A stretch of DNA of 64,000 bases from the NCBI GenBank assembly GCA_028274465.1, contig CM051457.1, forward strand, positions 52,488,425-52,552,424, in the 5' to 3' direction. This document shows positions 56,764 to 64,000 of the stretch, in pieces. A program made the translations under genes and the position numbers. How positions within the stretch are numbered: position 1 is the stretch's first letter; each line of letters opens with the position of its first letter. A model generated the notes under the pieces. It was not told where the DNA came from, ran no database searches, and worked only from the letters and a program-made list of their open reading frames with translations. This DNA comes from Plantago ovata. Its lineage: Eukaryota; Streptophyta; Magnoliopsida; Lamiales; Plantaginaceae.

Positions 56764-57955
56764 TGATGAACTGGAATTTGTCAGATTCAAATTAATCAAA
56801 TAAATTTGTTTTTAGACAAAGGCAATTCACAACTACAACGAAAAGCGTAGTGTAGTAGTAAAATAACCTCGAGTGTCGATCTCTAAGGACTATAACTAGC
56901 TTTATCTAAATTAACTTGAACTATAAAATCAACAGACGACTTAGCACAGGTTTTTCTTATCAAGATAATGGAAGTTAGTGATAGTAAAGATCATTCAAAG
57001 CATAGCAGGTTAATAATCATGCATGAAGTACCCGATCGTTTTGCATAGAGATCTAAGATCATGAATTGTCCAATGTGTTCCGTTTTATTCAACACTACGA
57101 AGATAGAGGGCTTAGATAGATCAAAGAAATAAAGCAATAACTCAAAGTCTGATTCGCATTACCGCCATCATGCATAATTAATAACCCTTCGCTAAGAAAT
57201 CACATACTATCACCAACGATAGATTTAGTACTCATAGATGTCATGCAATCAACATAAATCATAGCAAGATTGAATGAAAACATGTTGAAAGATATAAATA
57301 TAAATAGAAAAAACTGAGATACAATGTTACTGACGAAGGTTGTCAATCTCCGAAGAATCGCGATCTCACAAGCTCTAAATTGATAAGAAAAATTGTCTCA
57401 TATGCTAAGAATTCCCAGAACAGGCTCTGGAGAATTCCTACCTAAAACTAATGAGAAAGGTATGAAAAAAGGTCTGAGAAAGTATGAAAAAACGTAGAGA
57501 AACAGCAACTATATATAGGAGTTCGGCAGGCGTGGGGCGAGTCGCCCCACACACCGGGCGAACCGCTTGGTGTGGGGCGAACCGCCCCGCATCCCGGGCG
57601 AATCGCCCGGGAGCTCCAGTCAGCGAGAGACGCGTTTTCGGATTTCTTTTCCTTTTCGGACTCGGTTTTTGCCTTCTAGTGACCTTTAAGCCTTCAAACT
57701 CGACCCCTAGACTTCAAATCTCATCCGGAATCTTCTAGATACTCCAAAAATGTCCTCGGAACACTAAATCTTCGTTATCTTCAATATAATTGCCCGGAAA
57801 ACTATGTTTTTCACCAAAAACCTGTAAAATGCAAACTAAAGGGAAACGTGACACTATTCTAATAAAATACACTATAATATAGCTAAATTAACATAGAGGA
57901 TAGCAAAAATAGGTGAAAAAAGACTCGAATGAAGGTGTAAAATACACGTTCATCA
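56764..57955 (-). repeat. 5' LTR of element D
   Basis: A 1192-bp LTR matching 21914-23116. Four dyads lie at 57537 (gcgagtcgc), 57558, 57577 (gcgaaccgc) and 57598 (gcgaatcgc), with spacing 21, 19 and 21 bp. The TATA box is the complement of 57510-57518. Confidence 0.9.
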
Positions 57956-57960
57956 CTTGT

Positions 57961-59307
57961 CTTCTCAGAATCTTCTTCATGACGATTAAGAAAACCTTGG
58001 GTGTGATCAACCATTTTCTGCAAGTTTTCCATGAGTAGAGCCGTCTTCGACTTTGATTGCTCTTTGGGAGTGGGATTTTCGCAGTGATCATTACCATAGA
58101 TAAGCTTACTACGGTCTTGGTTAGGGCCATAAGTTTGGCTAGCCGGGGCATATCCTTGATTGTTTCGAAATCCTCTTCTCCAAAATGCACCTCGAGGATT
58201 CCTACCATCTTGTCCATAGCTAGCTTATTGAATACCAAATTCCGCAGCAAAAGCTTCCTCTTCGCTTCCTTGAACCCAATTGCCATCATCATATGCAAGC
58301 TCCGATCTACACATATGAGCTCCGTGCCCATAGTTCTTGCATATTCGGCAAACTTCAATCGACATAGATGTTCCAACGGAGCTCTTGAGGACTTGTTTCA
58401 ACTCATTGGTAAAGCACTCGAATCGATCACCATTCCCCCCATATATAGGGGCCTCTTGAGTAGGTGGAGCTTCAGGTCCACGTCTCTTAACCATTGCTCT
58501 TGGGTCCTTGAATTGCGAACCCTTACCAAGTCTTTTGAAAACCGCCCAAACTGCTTCCGCGGTTTCCTCCCAAATATTGCCACGGCATTGGAAATCCACC
58601 ACTTGCTGATTCTCAAAGGTTAGTCCATTGTAGATGTATTGGACAAGATCCGAAAGCTCAAAACCATGGTGAGGGCACTTGTTCATGAGGTCTTGGAACC
58701 TCTCAAACGCGGTGTAGATGGTCTCATCATAGTCTTGTTTGAATCCAGTGATTTGCGCCTTAAGTGCGGTAGTCAATGTGTGAGGAAAGTATTTCTCCAT
58801 GAATGCTGAAAAAACCTTTACCCAAGTGTCGAGCGAACCCGCCGGTAGAGAACTCAACCATTCCTTGGCCTTGTCGCCAAGCCCCATAGCAAGAACCTTC
58901 ATTCTCAACTCATCCGCTGTTATTTCAGCTCCGGGTCATGGAAGTTGGTTGACGAAGTCATCGATATCATGCAAGTACCCCATCACGTCTTCCCTAGCCA
59001 AGCCATAGAACCTTGGAAGTTGCTGGAACATGTGGTTTTTTATTTCCAGATCTCGAGTTGCAGACGAAAGAACAATCGCCGGTCCCCTCATACGATCCTT
59101 GGTGGGTTGAACCCATGATTTCAGTGGTCTAGCTTCTGCCATTACGATGATTTCTTCAAAAAGACTGTGTAGAGATTCAGAGAAATCGGTATCCTCTATT
59201 TCCTCTAGTTCACGTCGTCGAAGTAGTCGCCTTCTTTGGTGGTAGACTCTGTCGATTTCAGCGATTGGTTCAGCAAGCGGTGTTCCTCTAGATCGTGTAC
59301 TTCGCAT
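57961..59307 (-). pseudogene. gag of element A, 5' part (two nonsense mutations)
   Basis: The start MRSTRSRGTPLAEPIAEIDRVYHQ is complementary to 59305-59307. The full gag core is present: LPRFYGLAREDVMGYLHDIDDF, AMGLGDKAKEWL, AFMEKYFPHTLTTALKAQ and NKCPHHGFELSD. The knuckle CRIC-X4-H-X4-C lies near 58340. Two in-frame stops are visible: a TGA after FVNQLP (58933-58935), a CGA to TGA change, and a TAA after FGIQ (58222-58224). After the second stop the frame continues to SEKT, where element D is inserted; the remainder is at 21913-21101. A is therefore a dead copy. Confidence 0.82.
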
Positions 59308-59425
59308 ACACTATCTGTCACAAGCAAAGAAAAGAGTATCAAGAGAGATCAAATTAACTAAACTACTATAACTAGGAATTGAATGCTGAAAATACAAATA
59401 AGCTAAAGAGAAAAAAGGAGTATAG

Positions 59426-59443
59426 TCCCCGGCAACGGCGCCA
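59426..59443 (-). other. Primer-binding site, tRNA-Asp type (element A)
   Basis: Perfect TGGCGCCGTTGCCGGGGA on the minus strand. Confidence 0.93.
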
Positions 59444-59446
59444 ATT

Positions 59447-60661
59447 CGATGAACGAGATTGTCAGACTCAATTAATCAAATAAATTTTTTTTTTAGCCAA
59501 AGGAAATTCACAACTACAACGAAAACCAAGGCACGTAGTGTAGAAGTAAAATAACCTCGAGTGTCGATCTCTAAGGACTATAACTAGCTTTATCTAATTT
59601 AACTTAAACTATAAACTCAACAAACGACTTAGCACAAATTTTCTTGTCAATAATAATGGAAGTTAGCGATAGTATGATCATTCAAAGCATCATGTTAATA
59701 ATCATGCATGAAGTACTTGAACGTTTGCATAGAAATCTAAGATCATGAATTGTCCAATGTGTTCCGTTCAATTCAACACTACGAAGATAGAGGGCTTAGA
59801 TAGATCAAAGAAATAAAGCAATAAGTCAAGTCTAAATCGCGTTACAGCCACTCATGCATAATTAAGAACCCTAGCTAAGAAATCACATACTATCACCAAC
59901 GATAGATTTAACTACTCATAGATAAATTGCAATCAACAAGAATCAAAGCAAGATTGAATGAAAACATGTTGAAAGAAATAAATAAAAGTAGAAAAATCGT
60001 GAGATACAATGTTACCAACGAAGGTTGTCAATCTCCGAAGAATTGCTAACTCACAAGCAAGAATTGATAAACAACGAGGTCCAATTGCTATGCTTAATCG
60101 TCCAAGTTGATAAGAAAAAGAGTCTCCTATGCTAAGAATTCCAAGAACAGCCTCTGGAGAATTTGTCTCTCAAAATAATGTTAAAAGGTATGAAAAACGT
60201 AGAGAATGGGCAAACATATATATAGTTGTCGGAAACACACGGGGCGAACCGCCCCAGATGCCGGGCGATTCGCCAGGTACGGGGTGATTCGCCCCTCGTC
60301 CCAGGAGATTCACCTGAGACATCCAGATCAATTTCAGCGAGATTTTAGTGTTCTTTTCCTTTTCGGACTCGGATTTTGCCTTCTAGTGACCTTTAAGCCT
60401 TGAAACTCGTCCCCTAGGCCTCAAATCTCATCCGGAACCTTCTAGATACACCACGAATGTCCTCGAAACACCAAAACCTCGCCCTCTTCATCAATATTGC
60501 ACATAAAAACAAGTTTTTCACCTAAAACCTGAAAAATACAAAGAAAAGGGAAACGTGACACTATTCTAATAAAACGCACTAAAATATAAGCTAAATTAAT
60601 CTAGAGGATAGCTAAATTGGTGAAAAAGACTCGAATGAAAGTGTAAAATACATGTTCATCA
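59447..60661 (-). repeat. 5' LTR of element A
   Basis: A 1215-bp LTR matching 8839-10055; the first base is C instead of T (cgatgaacg). Intact dyads gcgaaccgc (60244) and gcgattcgc (60265) are 21 bp apart, with two further decayed sites (near 60286 and 60307). The TATA box is near 60216-60224. Confidence 0.9.
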
Positions 60662-60666
60662 AGGGG

Positions 60667-61081
60667 CGGTCCGCCTGGTGTTGGGGGCGGTGCGCCCCCC
60701 ACCTCCAGAAAGTACGGGGACCCCCTGCCACTCCCAGGCGCACCGCCGGGAGTGGGAGGCGGTCCGCCGCGTATGGACAGTGGGGAAGGATCCCCACTGC
60801 CCACCACGAGCGGTCCGCCGTGTGTGGGAGGCGGTCCGCCGCGGACCGCCAGGGAGCTGGACGACCCCAGCTCCCGGAATTCGCTCGTCACTGACATTAT
60901 TCATGCTACGGAGCCCGTTCCAGCGGTTACTACTCAGGCTACTGAGTTCGAGGAAGTGAATCTACTTCTCCGAGGTGAAAAGGACGATACACCTCAAACA
61001 CCTGAAGGAGGCATCGTCAATAATGAGGAAAAGGGGGACACACCCAATCTTACGGAGGTACTTCATAAGTCCTCCATGTAA
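60667..61081 (+). CDS. gag: Gag of element E, C-terminal part
   Basis: When A and one copy of agggg are removed, the frame from 8838 continues here without a break for 137 more codons to TAA at 61079-61081. The whole product would be 456 residues. The first 60 codons are a Pro/Gly-rich repeat (GGPP, GGGAPP, GGGPP units) encoded by an array of seven GCG-NNN-CGC dyads (60666-60849), so this DNA is at once coding and array-like. The rest is acidic (EFEEVNLLL, GEKDD). The stop falls in a Copia LTR-like terminus starting at 61077, so the original C-terminus may have been longer. The joining is inferred from frame continuity and the TSD. Confidence 0.7.
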
Positions 61082-61364
61082 GAAAATATGGTCAGAGTCT
61101 TGCATTTGTGCAGTGTTTAAGACAAGTCCCCTTTGATAACTCATGATTTAACATCTAATTTATAATGTAGTAGTCTACATTATTTAGAAAAATGCTTGAT
61201 TAGCTCTGATCTGTTGAGTGCCCTGTGTGCATCAGAAGGTTGGGAATCTATATGAGAATTTTAAAGTGTTGTTAAATTGAGTTATGACATTCCTTGCATG
61301 AATTTGATTGAATAAAGGGTCCGTAACTTTTTAATACCTCGTTAGCGTCCCTAATAACAAAAAA
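61077..61364. other. 20-bp Copia LTR terminus, then unassigned sequence
   Basis: TGTAAGAAAATATGGTCAGA (61077-61096) matches the terminus of the G-type Copia LTRs (38366, 50916, 63100) with one or two differences. The following sequence does not resemble that LTR. I see no gene or repeat in 61097-61350. Confidence 0.45.
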
Positions 61365-62055
61365 GGGTTACTTAGATTCACAATTACATTTTAGTCCGCG
61401 CTCTTGACCAAATAGCGAATTAAGCGCTGTTCCCTTTTCAGATTTCTGGACTGCCAAACAAGACTTGAATTTTTCTTTAAAAAAAAAAATTTAAAAATTA
61501 AAAAGGAAAAGAAAAATGAACTGCTCCGATTGCAGCAGTTTCTTGTTCCAATCGGAGCAGTAGTCTTCTCCGATCGGAGGAGTCTACTCCGATCAGAGCA
61601 GTAGTCTTCTCCGTTGGAGGAGTCTGCTCCGATCGGAGCCGATCTACTCCGTTCAGAGTTGGCCGGAGCAGTTTCTGCTCTGTCGGAGCATTACCAGCTC
61701 TGATTGGAGCAAGAAACTGCTCTGATCATAGCAGAAACTGCTCTTTTCTGCTCCGATCGGAGCCGATCTGCTTCGGTCAGAGTTGGCCGGAGTAGTTTCT
61801 GCTCTATCGGAGCAGATATGCTCTGATCGAGCAGTTGCAGCTCCGACCGGACTGGAAACTGTTCCGGTCGGAGCTTAATCAGAGAAGAAGGTTGGTTTTT
61901 ATTTTTTTTCTTCTTTTTATTTCTTAAGGTCTGTTTGTTTTGCCAATTTAGAGGGAATGGCAAAGATGTAAATACTAGTTGATCAACTCAAAAACTGCTT
62001 TTTTCGGACCAAAATGTAATTGTGAACCTAATAGGTATTATTTTGAAAACTACCC
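61360..62055. mobile_element. Non-autonomous TIR element with a dense inverted-repeat array
   Basis: Arms 61374-61396 (attcacaattacattttagtcc type) and 62006-62027 (its inverted complement with one change) bound about 690 bp. The outer flanks ctaataaca (61351-61359) and ctcataaca (62055-62063) agree at 8 of 9 bases, the size of a Mutator-type duplication. The interior (61510-61880) is an array of CTCCGATCGGAG, GGAGCAG and CTGCTCC units forming many overlapping hairpins. Text next to the arms resembles the DNA element at 2259-3031. No transposase. Confidence 0.45.
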
Positions 62056-62653
62056 TCATAACAGTCGCTAGTATGATATTTTCTCGTGAATAAATATTCG
62101 AGATGCTCTATACATGTTTACAGCTGATCCACCTCTGATTTGTGCTTTATTGATTTAACCCTTATTGAGATTTCTGATTTGTTTTTGTAAATACAAAGTT
62201 TCTCCTATCCATGACATTTCTAATATGTTTTGCTTGATACATGAAGACTGCATAATTCTTTTGATTGTTGGATTTGCCAGGGATTAATAGACATAAAATG
62301 AAAACTTATTTATAACATTTGTTGCAGCTATTCAATATAAAATATATGGGATGGCTATCTACAAGATGATTATGTCATTTGCATGTTCATAATTATTGAT
62401 TTCCATGTCATGTTTACTGATATACTTCAATTGTTAGATATAGAGAAAAACCTCAAACAGTTGGATTACAAGATATCAATGTTCTATCTGAGGTTACATC
62501 TGCAAAAAACAAAATGGCATGTTAATACATCGTTTTGGTGTGAGAGTTGTATCTGTTATATTTACACATATAGGAAGTGTAGGTGTGTGCCTCATTATTT
62601 CAATAATGTTTTATTATTTGTCAAGTAATTGATCAAACTTGTATTTCCATTTC
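62056..62653 (+). other. AT-rich sequence upstream of the PB1-like ORF
   Basis: No supported coding region. A splice-acceptor-like CATGTCAG ends at 62660, so this may be intron or 5' flank of the following ORF. Confidence 0.3.
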
Positions 62654-63022
62654 ATGTCAGATCATCCACAGTACTTTAGGACTATTGAGGTGCATATTGG
62701 AAGAGAGTGGATGAAGGATGAGGATGTGACTGTATGCTATGATGGGGGCTGGACCAGATACATCCACAACATCGATACAACTTCTTACCCACTGGAGGAT
62801 CTTTTCATGGCAACCCAGATGATGTTTCTGCAAGGAGCCCTTCCTTCTAGGATGTGGTATCTCAAACATGGTGATGAAATCCCTACTGGGATAAAAAAGA
62901 TCTTAGGCGACACAAGCCTCGACGACATGTGGAGGAACTGCAACCAATACGGACGGTGGATGGCAACGGTGTACATGCAGGATGTTGAATGCAACAGGGC
63001 TTTGAATCCACAAACAAACTAG
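62654..63022 (+). CDS. Small protein resembling the PB1-like domain of plant transposon proteins
   Basis: The 122-residue frame from ATG 62654 reads MSDHPQYFRTIEVHIG ... then DVTVCYDGGWTRYIHNIDTTSYPLEDL, RMWYLKHGDEIPTGIKKILGD and GRWMATVYMQDVE. The opening 'HPQYF..EVHIG' and the 'YLKHGDEIP.GIKKI' phrase recall the N-terminal PB1-like domain of plant Mutator-type and related proteins; I recognise this by style only. Codon use looks like real coding DNA, unlike the AT-rich surroundings. The acceptor-like site 4 bases into the frame could mean it is an internal exon. It stops (TAG) 80 bp before a Copia LTR, so a longer protein may have been cut. Function unknown. Confidence 0.45.
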   Translation: MSDHPQYFRTIEVHIGREWMKDEDVTVCYDGGWTRYIHNIDTTSYPLEDLFMATQMMFLQGALPSRMWYLKHGDEIPTGIKKILGDTSLDDMWRNCNQYGRWMATVYMQDVECNRALNPQTN

Positions 63023-63099
63023 ATCGAGACCCTATATAAGATTCCGCCCGCTTCCCTCAGTCTTATGCTCCATATGGTCTGCACAATGCTGGAATGATA

Positions 63100-64000
63100 T
63101 GTAAGAAAATATAGTCAGAGTTACCCCTAGGGTACACAGTGGAATTTCAAAAATTTTCTTAACATGTAGGTTAATTGATCATGCATATGATGTATATAAT
63201 AAATATATTAATCAGAAGACTTACAATACTCCAAAAGCAAGAATAGGTATTGAATCGATATGCCAATCGATGAAGTCTTCGTAATAGTCCGGTGAATCTT
63301 GTCCTTCGTCGAAGTCGAAGATATCTGCAATACTTTGATTATTTACAAGACAATAAAAGTTAGTTTCCAGCTCTTTGAACCTCAACCTTGGTATCCACGG
63401 ATGAACAGCTTATCGGAAAGAATGCTAGGATATTCTTTATGTGGCAAAGAAGATGGGGCGGCGATTTTCCTCCGGTGCAGAGTGGCGCGCGGGGCTAGGG
63501 TATAGAGGTAGGGGAGAGATTTTTATTTTTTCTAAGAAAGGTAGACTAATTCTCTAAGAATTCGGCATTGAAAAAGCTCTCTAATGACCTACTTATATAG
63601 TAGTCAATAGAAGCCTAAAGAAGATTCTTTTAGACTTCATAAAGGAATAAGAACTCTAATTCTTATTGCACAAGAAAACCAATTTAAGTCTAGATTCATT
63701 CCCAATTAAGTTAGAACTCAATTAGAAAAATCTAACTTAACCCTTGACTTCTAATATGGGAAGGAGTAGAAACTCCCTCCCATACTACTACTACACGCGG
63801 CCGACCAAGGGGGGGGTATGAAATTGGGACCCACTTATAATTCGAAGACAATTCAAACTCTAAGTAGATTTTGCCCATGTGCATATATTAATTCTAAATT
63901 AATATATCCTTTCAAATCAAACCTCTATTATATTTCTAAAATATAATCTTTAATTGTATTTACATAAAATACAATTAATCAATTAATTCAATTAATAATT
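63100..64000 (-). repeat. Copia LTR of the G family, cut by the window edge
   Basis: It starts TGTAAGAAAATATAGTCAG and follows the G LTRs through the acccctagggtac phrase, the gaagtcgaagatatctg phrase and the AATTAATT-rich part. It is more diverged than the two G LTRs are from each other. It is either the 3' LTR of another minus-strand Copia or a solo LTR. Confidence 0.82.

Overview
The window is plant nuclear DNA, most likely from a eudicot with a large repeat-rich genome. It is heterochromatin-like, and I find no convincing ordinary host gene. Almost all of it can be parsed as LTR retrotransposons inserted into one another. The plant assignment rests on plant-type primer-binding sites (tRNA-Asp TGGCGCCGTTGCCGGGGA and initiator-tRNA-Met TGGTATCAGAGC), Athila-like gag and protease, Tekay-like gag, and plant Copia pol. 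The species cannot be named from this.

Layout. I use letters for elements. F (1-2258, minus, Athila-like, cut by the left edge) sits in a TIR-type DNA element full of short inverted repeats (2259-3031). That element interrupts a broken, partly duplicated Copia pol (3033-4774), followed by a 5S-rDNA-bearing Cassandra-like sequence (4775-5119) and a 67-bp minisatellite (6207-6441). From 6442 a nest begins. E (plus) starts with its LTR at 6442 and its gag at 7883, is split at 8838, and resumes at 60667. A (minus, 8839-60661, TSD agggg) lies in E. A holds a complete TR-GAG element (plus, 10078-17478, TSD ctttg) and D (minus, 21914-57955, TSD ctagt/cttgt). D holds B (minus, 23390-36590, TSD acgac) and Copia element G (minus, 38366-52990). 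G holds C (minus, 43101-48809, TSD tggac). The chain E, A, D, G, C is five insertions deep. The right end has a TIR-type element with hairpin repeats (61360-62063), a small PB1-like ORF (62654-63022) and a Copia LTR cut by the window edge (63100-64000).

How the genes work together. The Athila-like elements (A, B, D; by homology C, E, F) encode gag and, in A, B and D, an aspartic protease, but no Gypsy reverse transcriptase or integrase is visible anywhere. A and D also carry a separate minus-strand ORF of unknown function (ORF X) behind what looks like its own promoter, CT-rich leader and intron. They must have depended on enzymes made elsewhere. Most coding regions carry stops or frameshifts.

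The most unusual signal is a family of short dyads, GCG-NNN-CGC. They are clustered with roughly 16-25 bp spacing (most often 19-21 bp, two helical turns), directly upstream of the LTR TATA box and again at an internal position in A, C, D and E. The central triplet and flanks differ between elements but match between the two arrays of one element. This looks like an operator system for element-specific transcriptional control.

Assembly caution: a 100-N gap at 30105-30204 is flanked by two near-identical stretches of about 3.85 kb (26228-30104 and 30205-34056). This is very probably an unmerged contig overlap, so one copy of those features may not exist in the genome.
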